Part shown: one piece after another, positions 50,531 through 58,609 of the stretch | How the letters are laid out: each line of letters opens with the position of its first letter | Position numbering within the stretch: the stretch's first letter is position 1 | Assembly (NCBI RefSeq): GCF_001040945.1 | Contig: NZ_CP011930.1 | Coordinates: 806,001 to 870,000, forward strand | DNA length: 64,000 nt | Origin: Herbaspirillum seropedicae | GTDB lineage: Bacteria; Pseudomonadota; Gammaproteobacteria; Burkholderiales; Burkholderiaceae_D | Direction: 5' to 3' | Position numbers and translations under genes: made by a program | Notes under the pieces: model-generated | Told to the model about the DNA's origin: nothing | Databases searched by the model: none | The model's input: only the letters and a program-made list of their open reading frames with translations

Positions 50531-52258
50531 ATGTCGACAACCTTTACCATCACCACTACCCAGACCTATGTCACCGATGGGCCAGGCGCCCCGCCGGGAC
50601 TGTTCAATTTCGGCAATCAGCAGTCGCAGGAATATGGCGATATCCATCTGTTCGGCAATTCGCCGGGGCAGCAGGGAGACAGTTTCCTGGACAGCCTGGA
50701 TATTCCGGATGTGCTCAAGAACCTCCTGCGCGAAATGATGGGACAGGCCAGCGCCGGTGGCGGCAGCGGCAATGGATTGCCTTCCGAATCGGGCGCGGCC
50801 AAGACCATCAACCAGTTCCAGAAGGACAACAACATCGATCTGCTGTCCTCGAAACAGGTACAGCAGATGGCCCAGACTGGCTACTTCACCGACAAGGACG
50901 GCAATACCAAACAGGTGCCGCCGGAGGTCCAGCTGGCCGCCATGAAGATGATGGACAACGGCGGCGAACTGTTCAAGAAGCTGGAGTCCGCCCATAACGG
51001 CAAGCATGATGGTCTGCTCAGCCAGGTCGATTACAGCGATGCGCTGCAGGACGGCAGCCTGTCCAACACGCCCGGTCAGCGCAATACGCCCTACCAGCCC
51101 GGCCTGCCGCTGGACTTCATCCTGCAGGCGCTGATGAACGGTCATGTCTCCAAGGACCAGCCGGACGACTACGATGCGGCCAAGACCATCAACCAGTTCC
51201 AGAAGGACAACAACATCGATCTGCTGTCCTCGGAACAGATGCAGCAGATGGCGCAGACCGGCTACTTCACGGACAAGGACGGCAATACCAAACAGGTGCC
51301 GCCGGAGGTGCAGGCCGCCGCGCAAGCCTTCATGGACAACGGTGGCGAACTCTTCAAGAAGCTCGAATCGGCCCTCAACGGCAAGCATGACGGCAAGCTG
51401 AGCCAGGTCGACTTCACCGAGGCGGTCAAGGACGGCACCATTGCGCCGGGCTATGGCAACGGGAATGGCAACGGCAACGGTAACGGGAACTTCGGTTTCG
51501 GCAACGGCAACGGCAACGGTTTTGGTTTCGGTCTCGATCCCTCACAATTCGGCGGCGGCAGCAATCTGCCGGGCGGCTACGACGCGGCCAAGACCATCAA
51601 CCAGTTCCAGAAGGACAACAACATCGATCTGCTGTCCTCGGAGCAGGTACAGCAGATGGCGCAGACCGGCTACTTCACCGACAAGGACGGCAATACCAAG
51701 CAGGTGACGCCGGAGGTGCAGGCCGCCGCGCAGTCCATGATGGCCAATGGCGGAGAGCTGTTCAAGCAGCTGGAGTCGGCCCTCAACGGCAAGCATGACG
51801 GCAAGCTGAGCCAGGTCGATTTCACCGAAGCAATCAAGGACGGCACCATCGCGCCGGGCTACGGCAATGGAAATGGCAACGGCAACGGTAACGGTAACGG
51901 TAACTACGGTGTCGGCAACGGCAACAACAATGGCTACGATCCGACGCAGTTCGGCGGACGTACTCTGCCGTCCGACTCCACCGCCGTCAACACCATCGAG
52001 AAGTACCAGAAGGACAACGGCATCGGCCTGATCTCGGCCGACCAGATGCTGCAGATGGCGCAGACCGGCTACTTCACCGACAAGGACGGCAATACCAAAC
52101 AGGTGCCGCCCGAGGTGCAGGCCGCCGCCCAGGCCTACATGGCCAATGGCGGCGAGCTGTTCAAGAAGATCGAAGCGGCCGTCACCGGCAAGCATGATGG
52201 ATTGCTCGGCCAGAACGATCCGGGACAAGCCCGCGAGGACGGTACGGTCTCTGCCTGA
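50531..52258 (+). CDS. T3SS-island repeat protein with EF-hand-like loops (HrpF/NolX/HrpK-like repeats)
   Basis: The 575-residue product starts at ATG 50531 (GGAG upstream; the frame is open to 50519). After a Thr-rich leader it carries four repeats of about 88 residues, each with AKTINQFQKDNNIDLLS, MAQTGYFTDKDGNTKQVPPE, VQAAAQ, NGGELFKKLESALNGKHDGK and LSQVDFTEA. Each repeat has two 12-residue EF-hand-like loops: DKDGNTKQVPPE and NGKHDGKLSQVD. Repeats 2-3 and 3-4 are joined by Gly-Asn linkers. The layout recalls the helical repeats of HrpF/NolX/HrpK translocon-associated proteins. No Cys and no membrane segment are seen, so a secreted extracellular role is inferred. Confidence 0.72.
   Translation: MSTTFTITTTQTYVTDGPGAPPGLFNFGNQQSQEYGDIHLFGNSPGQQGDSFLDSLDIPDVLKNLLREMMGQASAGGGSGNGLPSESGAAKTINQFQKDNNIDLLSSKQVQQMAQTGYFTDKDGNTKQVPPEVQLAAMKMMDNGGELFKKLESAHNGKHDGLLSQVDYSDALQDGSLSNTPGQRNTPYQPGLPLDFILQALMNGHVSKDQPDDYDAAKTINQFQKDNNIDLLSSEQMQQMAQTGYFTDKDGNTKQVPPEVQAAAQAFMDNGGELFKKLESALNGKHDGKLSQVDFTEAVKDGTIAPGYGNGNGNGNGNGNFGFGNGNGNGFGFGLDPSQFGGGSNLPGGYDAAKTINQFQKDNNIDLLSSEQVQQMAQTGYFTDKDGNTKQVTPEVQAAAQSMMANGGELFKQLESALNGKHDGKLSQVDFTEAIKDGTIAPGYGNGNGNGNGNGNGNYGVGNGNNNGYDPTQFGGRTLPSDSTAVNTIEKYQKDNGIGLISADQMLQMAQTGYFTDKDGNTKQVPPEVQAAAQAYMANGGELFKKIEAAVTGKHDGLLGQNDPGQAREDGTVSA
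50801..52250 (+). repeat. Four in-frame tandem repeats of about 264 bp with GGNAAY spacer runs
   Basis: Units begin near 50801, 51182, 51590 and 51989. The first three are nearly identical over about 150 bp; the fourth has diverged at both ends. Between units 2-3 and 3-4 (about 51450-51535 and 51860-51940) lie short arrays of the hexamer GGNAAY coding Gly-Asn. Such DNA can change copy number by recombination or slippage while staying in frame. Confidence 0.9.
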
Positions 52259-52321
52259 GTCCGCTCGCATAACGCCGCGCAGGCTGCCTTGGCTGCTTGC
52301 GCGGCATGAAAGAACAGCATC

Positions 52322-52918
52322 ATGATCACATCCATCCGACCCATCATGGCGACGGCCACGCATGCTTCCGCCGCACGGGCCAACGCCGGCTTCTTCCGCC
52401 AGTACGGACAGTTCGCCGACAACTATTACGCCAACCCTTCCACAGAGGCGGTCACCCCGGCCTCCTCCACGCCTGCTGCGCCGATGACGCGCGCCTTGTT
52501 CAGCCCGACATCGGCGGGCGTGTTCCATCGCCTGCGCACCCCGCGCAAGGCAGGCGCAACGGTAGCCGACAAGCGGCGCGGCGATACCGTGCGCGGTCCG
52601 GCCCAGGCTGCCGCCGAGCCGCCGCCGATGCCTGGCATGGGGTCGGGCGAGGCGCGCGTGGGCGCCATTCACGAGGACAGCCGCAACGACAATCCGCTGG
52701 CGTCGGACCGGACCCGACGCACCCGCACGCCCGCCATGGCCGACCAGGCCGGCGCACCGGCCAGCCGCGCGGCCAGCCTGGCGGCGCAGCCGGCTGCCGC
52801 CGGCAACGGTGTCGGCGCTGCGCAGGCGCGGGCGGGACGCGACCGCGCCATCATCAATCTGTTCATCAGGCCGGGCGGCGATATCTATCGGGCCTACATC
52901 GGCGCTTACGCCGCCTGA
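52322..52918 (+). CDS. T3SS-island protein of unknown function
   Basis: A 198-residue Ala/Arg/Pro-rich product: ANAGFFRQYGQFADNYYANP near the start, a long low-complexity middle, and an ordered end (GRDRAIINLFIRPGGDIYRA). No signal or membrane segment. It lies 63 bp after the repeat protein in the same direction and shares no known domain. The disordered, basic composition is common in T3SS substrates. Confidence 0.55.
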   Translation: MITSIRPIMATATHASAARANAGFFRQYGQFADNYYANPSTEAVTPASSTPAAPMTRALFSPTSAGVFHRLRTPRKAGATVADKRRGDTVRGPAQAAAEPPPMPGMGSGEARVGAIHEDSRNDNPLASDRTRRTRTPAMADQAGAPASRAASLAAQPAAAGNGVGAAQARAGRDRAIINLFIRPGGDIYRAYIGAYAA

Positions 52919-52983
52919 CGCGATCCGCGCGGCGGCGGTCAACGCTGCAGCACAGCGCTACTTTTGACGAAAGGATGCAGGCA

Positions 52984-53112
52984 ATGAAAGCCGATTCATT
53001 CCCTCCAGACGAGGTTTCCTGGCAAGCCGGTGGCAGCCCGGCGGATGGCGCCATGCCGCTGCTGGACGAAGATTTTCCCTGGCATCGCATCCGGCGCTTG
53101 CCGCGCAAGTGA
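52984..53112 (+). CDS. 42-residue ORF before the methyltransferase gene
   Basis: ATG 52984 has AAAGGA 8 bases upstream (another ATG at 52975 is less well placed). The peptide is KADSFPPDEVSWQAGGSPAD, then GAMPLLDEDFPWHRIRRLPRK. Acidic and Pro/Trp-containing; it lies 34 bp before the methyltransferase gene, so the two may be co-translated. Small enough to be doubtful; function unknown. Confidence 0.42.
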   Translation: MKADSFPPDEVSWQAGGSPADGAMPLLDEDFPWHRIRRLPRK

Positions 53113-53146
53113 ATCCAGCGAGCCCTCTCAACAAGCGGAGAACGAC

Positions 53147-54718
53147 ATGCAATGGAGCAGCGGTTACGTGCACGGGATTGATTACCCGGTAGGCTTTTTC
53201 CCGGAGCAGAGCCCCGTCCATCTCAGTTTCGCCTGCCTCGCGCAGGGTGTGGAGCCGGTCCCTCTGGACAGGGAATTCACCTATATGGAACTGGGCTGCG
53301 GCCAGGGCCTGACCTCCACCGTGCTGGCGGCGGCCAATCCCCAGGGGCGCTTCTATGCGGTCGATTTCTTGCCGACCCAGGTGCGCACTGCGCAGGATAT
53401 GGCCAGCGCCGCCGGGATCGATAACCTGACGGTGCTGGAATGCAGCTTCGAACAGATGGCGCGTGGCGAGATCGATCTGCCGGCCTTCGATTTCGTGACC
53501 ATGTATGGCGTCTACAGCTGGGTCGACCGCACAAACCGGGGCCACATCCTCGACTTCCTGCGCCGCTACCTCAAACCGGGCGGCATCGTCTACCTGAACT
53601 ACAACGCCTTGCCCGGCTGGAGCTCGGCCTTGTCGCTGCAGCGCATGCTGCGCGAATTCGGCCGTCACGACATGTGTGATCGCCAGGCCCAGCTGCATCA
53701 GGGCGGTGCGCTGGTGCGAGCGCTGTCGCAGGCCGGCGCCGCCGCCTTCGGCGCTGCCGAGGCCACCGGCCTGCGCCGGCGTCTGCGCGCGCTGGAGAGC
53801 GATGAGCCAGGCTACCTGGCGCACGAATATCTCAACCAGGGCTGGGACGCGCTGTTTTCCATCGACGTGATCCAGGACCTGGCGCAGGCCAAGCTGGACT
53901 ATGTCGGTTCGGCCGAACTGGCCTACGGTTTTCCGGAGCTGTACCTGAGCCATGCGCAGCAATCGCTACTGGCGCAGCAGCCCAATGCCGGGATGCGGGA
54001 GCTGGTATGGGACCAGATCTGCAACAGCAGCTTCCGCGAAGACATCTACGTGCGCGGGGCGCGCCGCATGAGCCCGCATCAGCGCGACGCCTGGCTGGAG
54101 CGCTGCGGGCTGGCGCTGACCGAAGCACCCTCGCGCATCACGCTGGAGCTGCCGCTGGCCATCGGCAATGTGCGCGCGGATGCGCATACCTACCAGCCGG
54201 TGATGGATGCGCTGTGCCAGCGTCCGCATTCGTTCGCCGAGCTGGCGGCATTGCCGGCGCTGCGCAAGCAGGGACGAGGATTACGCGAGATCGCGTCGAT
54301 GGCGATCTTGCTGTCGGCCTCACGCCAGGCCGCCCCCTTCTTCCTGTCCGCTGCCGCACAGCCGCGCCAGGCGGCCCAGCGCCTTAACCGCCTCATCGCT
54401 GGCTGGTCGGCCGAGTCGGACTGCTTCCAGGCGCTGGCCTCGCCGCTGTTGGGCAATGGCCTGCCCTCGGGACTGTTGCAGCGGGTGGCGTTCGATCAGT
54501 TGTCCCAGGCGCAGTCGCAGCCGGAGCAATGGGTGCTGCCCATGGCGCAAGCCATCCATCGCCAGGGCACCCATCTCCAGCGCGGCGGTGCGCCATTGTC
54601 GACACGGGAGGAAATCCACGCCGAGCTATTGGCGCTGGCCCAGGCCATCTGCACGCAGCGCCTGCCGGTCTGGGCCAATCTGAACATGGCGCCGCAACAG
54701 GCGACATCGCCAGGATGA
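53147..54718 (+). CDS. SAM-dependent methyltransferase with C-terminal regulatory-type domain
   Basis: ATG 53147 follows GGAG by 6 bases. The 523-residue product has a class I methyltransferase domain: motif I YMELGCGQGLTS (about 45-56), FYAVDFLPTQ, FDFVTMYGVYSWV and a YLKPGGIVYLNYNALPGW strand. A C-terminal part of about 250 residues resembles the MethyTransf_Reg plus winged-helix arrangement (DQICNSSFREDIYVRGARRM; SPHQRDAWL). The substrate is unknown. Lying within the T3SS island, after the small secreted candidates, it might modify a secretion component or substrate; FliB methylating flagellin is a functional analogue only. Confidence 0.8.
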   Translation: MQWSSGYVHGIDYPVGFFPEQSPVHLSFACLAQGVEPVPLDREFTYMELGCGQGLTSTVLAAANPQGRFYAVDFLPTQVRTAQDMASAAGIDNLTVLECSFEQMARGEIDLPAFDFVTMYGVYSWVDRTNRGHILDFLRRYLKPGGIVYLNYNALPGWSSALSLQRMLREFGRHDMCDRQAQLHQGGALVRALSQAGAAAFGAAEATGLRRRLRALESDEPGYLAHEYLNQGWDALFSIDVIQDLAQAKLDYVGSAELAYGFPELYLSHAQQSLLAQQPNAGMRELVWDQICNSSFREDIYVRGARRMSPHQRDAWLERCGLALTEAPSRITLELPLAIGNVRADAHTYQPVMDALCQRPHSFAELAALPALRKQGRGLREIASMAILLSASRQAAPFFLSAAAQPRQAAQRLNRLIAGWSAESDCFQALASPLLGNGLPSGLLQRVAFDQLSQAQSQPEQWVLPMAQAIHRQGTHLQRGGAPLSTREEIHAELLALAQAICTQRLPVWANLNMAPQQATSPG

Positions 54719-54783
54719 AGGCTCAGCAGTAGCCTGCTTCAGGACGTGACAGGGGGTACCGGGTTACCGGGTTCACAGGGGAG

Positions 54784-54804
54784 ACGGCCTGAACAGGCCG
54801 TTTT
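54784..54804 (+). terminator. Probable terminator after the methyltransferase gene
   Basis: ACGGCCT (54784-54790), loop TGAACA-like, AGGCCGT (54795-54801) with TTTT at 54801-54804. Short stem and short T run, so of moderate strength. Confidence 0.6.
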
Positions 54805-54875
54805 CATTGCTAGAATGGCCCACATTCGCCGGCGCGCCGTACAGGGCCGCCGCCCATCCAACCAGGATCACCACC

Positions 54876-55295
54876 GTGGACCAACAGCACGACGATATTT
54901 CCGGCCAGGAGGTCAAGCAATTGCTGCTCGACCTGATGCAGTATTGCGACCAGCAGACCGCAGCGCGTCCCGCGCTGGAATTGCAGATCGGCGAGATCTT
55001 CACCCGCACCTCGGTAGAACCGGCCGGGGTCGATCTCTATCTTTGCGTCACCGCCACCTTGCCGCCCGTGGGCGCGCCGGCGACCGCCTTGCTGACGCCG
55101 CCTGCGGCGCTGGAGGCAGCGCCGATCAATTCCATCGACTTCCTCTGGCACGCCGATGAAGGGCGCTACGTGCTGGTGCGCAAGGTGCCGCTGCGCCTGC
55201 TCACCGATGAACGCAGCGTGATGGATGAAATCCTTGCCACGGCCGACCTGGCCGCCAGCTGCGCGCAGGAGATCGCCGCCGACGCCAAGTCCTGA
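54876..55295 (+). CDS. CesT-like T3SS chaperone
   Basis: GTG 54876 (AGGA about 9 bases upstream) gives a 139-residue acidic product: helix VKQLLLDLMQYCDQQ, strands ALELQIGEIFTRTSV and GVDLYLCVTATLPPV, INSIDFLWHADEGRYVLVRKVPL and C-terminal helix MDEILATADLAASCAQEIAAD. This helix-strand-helix plan and length fit T3SS class I chaperones. It lies between the methyltransferase gene and the converging sigma-factor gene. No hrp box was found directly upstream. Confidence 0.68.
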   Translation: MDQQHDDISGQEVKQLLLDLMQYCDQQTAARPALELQIGEIFTRTSVEPAGVDLYLCVTATLPPVGAPATALLTPPAALEAAPINSIDFLWHADEGRYVLVRKVPLRLLTDERSVMDEILATADLAASCAQEIAADAKS

Positions 55296-55371
55296 ACGGA
55301 CCCTGGCTGGGCTGCTTGCATCGCTCCTGCGTTTCATCAGGATGACCCGGCATGCCGCCGGGCCTGCTCCC

Positions 55372-56106
55372 TCAACCTTCCTTGCGCCGCCCCGAACCAC
55401 GGCGGGCGGCTGCCTTGTCATCGCCGTATTCCTGGCGGACGGCGGCACGCACGCGTGAGACGCGGGAGCGCACAGTGCCGATCGGGATATTCAGATGTTG
55501 CGCCGCTTCTTCATAGGTGGCGTCGCCGTCCAGCACTGCCTCGAAGGTATGGCGGATATGCGGCGGCAGTTCGCTCAGCATGTCATCGACCTTCTGGGCG
55601 ATCTGGCGCAGCTCATAGACCATCGCCGGGTCGGCGCTGGCGTCGACCAGCTGCTCCATGAAGTTTTCCTCGACCATCTCATAGCGATCGGCGCTGTTGC
55701 GACGCACCTGATTGCGCGCCAGGTTCAGCCCGATGCCGAATAGCCATGTGGAAGGCTTGGACAAGCCCGAAAAGCGGTGGGCGCACTTGACCGCTTCGAT
55801 GAAGGTATTCTGCACGACGTCTTCGGCGTCTTCGTGGTTGCCCACATAGCGCAGCACGAAACGCAGCAGATGGGTGCGATGCTTGGTGTACAGCGCCACG
55901 ATGTCGATGGGCGCACCGGCTGGTTCGGTAGCGGCCTGCGCCGGCACTGCAGGGCCGGCCTCGACAGCGGCGGCGATGGGGAGGAGGGCAGTGGGGTTGG
56001 CGATGGTGAGGGCCTCTTCGCCTTCGTCTTCAGATGCGGCGGCTTCCAGTTCGAAAGCATGGTGGGCGTCGGACTCGCTTGCTTGCATGTGAAATGCGGT
56101 GTGCAT
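55372..56106 (-). CDS. hrpL: ECF sigma factor, HrpL-like, with N-terminal extension
   Basis: The 244-residue product has sigma region 2 (HRTHLLRFVLRYVGNHEDAED, VVQNTFIEAVK, STWLFGIGLNLARN) and region 4 (LSELPPHIRHTFEAVLDGDA, TYEEAAQHLNIPIGTVRSRV). HrpL sigma factors read hrp boxes, and several perfect boxes are present here, so it is very likely their activator. AAGGAG 7 bases before ATG 56106 supports that start, giving about 68 acidic, Ala-rich residues ahead of region 2; Pseudomonas HrpL has no such extension. No sigma-54 promoter was found upstream. Confidence 0.88.
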   Translation of the reverse strand: MHTAFHMQASESDAHHAFELEAAASEDEGEEALTIANPTALLPIAAAVEAGPAVPAQAATEPAGAPIDIVALYTKHRTHLLRFVLRYVGNHEDAEDVVQNTFIEAVKCAHRFSGLSKPSTWLFGIGLNLARNQVRRNSADRYEMVEENFMEQLVDASADPAMVYELRQIAQKVDDMLSELPPHIRHTFEAVLDGDATYEEAAQHLNIPIGTVRSRVSRVRAAVRQEYGDDKAAARRGSGRRKEG

Positions 56107-56343
56107 CGTGTTCTCCTTGGCAGATCAGGTGTGTGGGATGATCGAGCGCTGCCTGCTTGTGCGTTTTTTTCAGCCGCTGCTCGTCTGGCATGGGCGCAAG
56201 ATATCAGCGGCCCGACGGCCCGCATGCGTTCGTTGAACATTCGTGAGACTTTGAAGAATGTTGAGGATTTGCCGTGTGCGACAGGGAACCGCGGCAGTGT
56301 CCTTTTCCGTTTTTCTGTGCTCCACTGCGCCAGGCGCGACGAT

Positions 56344-56372
56344 GGAACCTGCCGCCATGCCGTCGCCACCCA
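56344..56372 (+). promoter_or_regulatory. hrp box (perfect) for the sctW operon
   Basis: GGAACC (56344-56349), 16 bases, CCACCCA (56366-56372). It lies inside the upstream-open reading frame of sctW, so translation from this promoter must begin at or after ATG 56381. An earlier GGAACC at 56285 has no CCAC at the right distance. Confidence 0.9.
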
Positions 56373-56380
56373 ATGGCATC

Positions 56381-57391
56381 ATGGCTTCCTTCAAACCATT
56401 CAATCCATCCATCGGCCAGCCGCAACCTGGCCAGGCCGGACCGGGATTTCCTCCCGGCCTGACGCCGACCCGCGGCCCTATCCACAAGCCCCACACGGGA
56501 CGGCAGGCGCCAGGTGGACTGGGCAACACCGAAGTCGTCCCCTTCGATGCGATCAACATGCCGGCTGGCGTGCGATCGCTGCCGTTCTCCAGAAAGACGC
56601 TGAAGCACTTTGTCGTGCCGGTGCAGCCAAGGCAGCAGCGCGACCAGACACCAGGGCGACGCGGACGATCCGAGAAGGGCGAAAAGAAGAACGGTGAGGC
56701 GGCGGCCTCGGTGCTGGACGCGCCCGTCGATCTGGCCACGCATGCCGAGGCCGCCTTCGATCCGAGAGACGTGCTCGAGCGCAAGCTGGGGCAATCGCGC
56801 GAAAAGGATCGCGAAGCCCGCGAAGAGGTGGAAAAGAAACTCAAGGAACATGCCGTGCTGGACGCCGTGAGCACCATGCTGCGGGCGCGGCGCGAAGTCG
56901 AGGCGCGCCAGCAGGGCGGCCTGCCGGCCGCCGATCTGTTCAAGTCCAACAAGCTCAAGAATTCCGTGGCCCAGATCCTGGGTTCGCTGATCCGTAATCG
57001 CATGGGCGAGATCCGGGGTGAGTTCACCCACGTGCAAGAGGCGGTCGAGGTCGGCGATCCCAGTCTGGAGCCCCAGCGCGGCCTGCGTCGCGAACTGCGC
57101 ATCATCATCGGCGCGCCGCGCGACAGCGAGGTCGAAACCGAACTGTCGGTGGCCGTCATGGCGCGCGCCCTGCAAAGGCACGCGCCTGACTGCTTCAGCG
57201 AAATGGCCGACGTGATCTGCAGCCAGATGGTCGGCGCCACGCTGAACCAGGACAACCTGCGCAAGAACCCGGTACGCAACCGGGGCGCGTACGCCCTGGC
57301 CATTTCCGATAGCAAGTGTTTCATGCAGTTGCGCTCGACCATGAGCGTGGCCAGGCAGCTGCTGGTGAACCTGTCCGAGATCAAGCCCTGA
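56381..57391 (+). CDS. sctW: T3SS gatekeeper SctW (HrpJ/YopN family)
   Basis: SctW controls the switch from early to late substrates. The 336-residue product from ATG 56381 has a disordered Pro/Gly-rich N-terminus and the HrpJ/YopN/MxiC-type helical domain (LERKLGQSREKDREAREEVE; LDAVSTMLRARREVEARQQGG; LRRELRIIIGAPRDSE; NPVRNRGAYALAIS). The frame is open from 56258, but the hrp box at 56344-56372 rules out those starts for this promoter. ATG 56381 is only 8 bases past the box and lacks a ribosome-binding site, so leaderless translation or a later start is possible. It heads the sctW-to-sctN operon. Confidence 0.85.
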   Translation: MASFKPFNPSIGQPQPGQAGPGFPPGLTPTRGPIHKPHTGRQAPGGLGNTEVVPFDAINMPAGVRSLPFSRKTLKHFVVPVQPRQQRDQTPGRRGRSEKGEKKNGEAAASVLDAPVDLATHAEAAFDPRDVLERKLGQSREKDREAREEVEKKLKEHAVLDAVSTMLRARREVEARQQGGLPAADLFKSNKLKNSVAQILGSLIRNRMGEIRGEFTHVQEAVEVGDPSLEPQRGLRRELRIIIGAPRDSEVETELSVAVMARALQRHAPDCFSEMADVICSQMVGATLNQDNLRKNPVRNRGAYALAISDSKCFMQLRSTMSVARQLLVNLSEIKP

Positions 57392-57439
57392 ACCTGAGCC
57401 GCGGCGGACCTGCCGCGCTCATATCGATGAGGGGGAGCA

Positions 57440-57823
57440 ATGCAAGTCAAGGTAGATGACGTCGGCCTGACCGTGATCCTGCTGACCGCCGCCGAGGCCG
57501 GCTGGGGCAAGGGCAAGGTGCCGCAGCTGATGGCGCAGATCGTCGATATCGGCGGCATCGACAAGAACGCCCGCGCGCGCGCCTATCGGCTGGTGCGCGA
57601 CGCGATCGTGGAGTTGCCGCTGACGATCTGGGCGCAGGACAAGCTCAATGCACGACGCGAATTGCTGGACGAACTGAACCGGCAGGTGACCGCCTTGCAG
57701 GCCGGGATGTCGAACTTCCCGACCCCGGAGGAATTGCGCGAAGACGCATGGCGGCAGGAACTGGACACCCTCTATCGCGCCGCCGGCGACGCGCCGGCCC
57801 GCACGCCCTCGAGAAAAAGGTGA
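57440..57823 (+). CDS. TyeA-like gatekeeper partner
   Basis: A 127-residue helical protein with a GGGGG-type site before ATG 57440. The stretch WGKGKVPQLMAQIVDIGGID, RAYRLVRDAIVELPLTIW, ARRELLDELNRQ parallels TyeA in pattern (Trp, three helices, LFPLG-like ELPLTIW). TyeA caps the C-terminus of YopN; in some systems the two are fused into one SctW. Here they are separate and adjacent as in Yersinia. Weak sequence similarity, supported by order. Confidence 0.68.
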   Translation: MQVKVDDVGLTVILLTAAEAGWGKGKVPQLMAQIVDIGGIDKNARARAYRLVRDAIVELPLTIWAQDKLNARRELLDELNRQVTALQAGMSNFPTPEELREDAWRQELDTLYRAAGDAPARTPSRKR

Positions 57824-57830
57824 GTAGACG

Positions 57831-58157
57831 ATGAAGGAACTGATCATGAGACTGATCGGCGAGGCCCGCATCCAGCAGGCTGTCGCCATGAGCCATGTCG
57901 ACAACGGCATGCATGTGTTCGCCTATCCGCAGGAGGCGGGCATGTTGATCGCCCTGGGCGTGAGCGCCGAGGCGCCGATGCGGCCGGAGGATATCCTGCG
58001 CCGGCGCGGCGCTGAACTGCGCCTCTTCGGCGGCTGGCTGCCGGCCTTGTTCAATGATGGCGGCATCTATGTGGTGCGGCGTCTGAGCTCGGAAGAGGAA
58101 GAGGGCGGCGACGAACTCGACAGCCAGCTCGAGGCCGCGCTGGAGCTGCTCAATTGA
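57831..58157 (+). CDS. SycN-like T3SS chaperone
   Basis: A 108-residue product, ATG 57831 (alternative ATG 57846): helix (LIMRLIGEARIQQAVAMSHV), strands (GMHVFAYPQEAGMLIALGV; RRRGAELRLFGGWLPALF; GIYVVRRLS) and an acidic C-terminal helix (DELDSQLEAALELLN). Size and layout fit class I chaperones, and the place after tyeA matches sycN, whose product helps secrete YopN. The stop overlaps the next start (TTGA). Confidence 0.62.
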   Translation: MKELIMRLIGEARIQQAVAMSHVDNGMHVFAYPQEAGMLIALGVSAEAPMRPEDILRRRGAELRLFGGWLPALFNDGGIYVVRRLSSEEEEGGDELDSQLEAALELLN

Positions 58158-58609
58158 ACGCCCGCATTGCCGCCCCCGGTATTGGCCGGCAGTTGCCGGT
58201 CGATCCGGGCGAACTGGCCGAGATCCACAGCACCGAGGCGCTGACGGGGCTGCAGAAGTCGCGTCCGCTGCTGTCCAACGAAGAAGAAGCCGCCTCGCTA
58301 CCCGCACTGGAATTGCCGGTCGATCCGCTGCAGCGGGTGCTCACCGAGTTGCTGGGACCGGCGCTGACCTCCGACAATCCGGTCTGGCGCGGTGACCCGG
58401 TGCCCTCGCTGCGCGGCTTGCAGCGCCTGCTGGTCGCGCATTCCCTGACCTTGCCTGAAGGGGCGGCGCGGGCGCCGCTCATGGACGCCTTGCGCCAGGT
58501 CGAACTGGCGGTGCGCATGCGCCTGCGCTGGCTGCAGATGAAGCACGCCGAAGCGCTCACCGGCGTAGCAGACACGGAGGCCGCGCATGCGCAAGAAGAG
58601 ACAGCATGA
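58154..58609 (+). CDS. SctX-like (YscX) T3SS export protein
   Basis: TTG 58154 overlaps the previous stop. The 151-residue product begins ARIAAPGIGRQLPVDPGEL, close to the YscX start SRIITAPHIGIEKL, and has LPALELPVDPLQRVL similar to the PVEPHLERL region, then a helical C-terminus (MDALRQVELAVRMRLRWLQM). YscX is an early substrate and export-gate partner that binds YscY. It overlaps the sctY-like gene by 23 bases, so the pair is coupled. It is longer than YscX (122) by about 29 residues. Confidence 0.68.
   Translation: MNARIAAPGIGRQLPVDPGELAEIHSTEALTGLQKSRPLLSNEEEAASLPALELPVDPLQRVLTELLGPALTSDNPVWRGDPVPSLRGLQRLLVAHSLTLPEGAARAPLMDALRQVELAVRMRLRWLQMKHAEALTGVADTEAAHAQEETA

Noticed and set aside
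51440..51945. Regular Gly-Asn repeats as a CRISPR-like array
   Set aside because: Hexamer runs lie in frame within a protein gene, without spacers or palindromic repeats.
56285..56313. GGAACC at 56285 as the sctW promoter
   Set aside because: No CCAC follows at 15-16 bases; the complete box is at 56344-56372.
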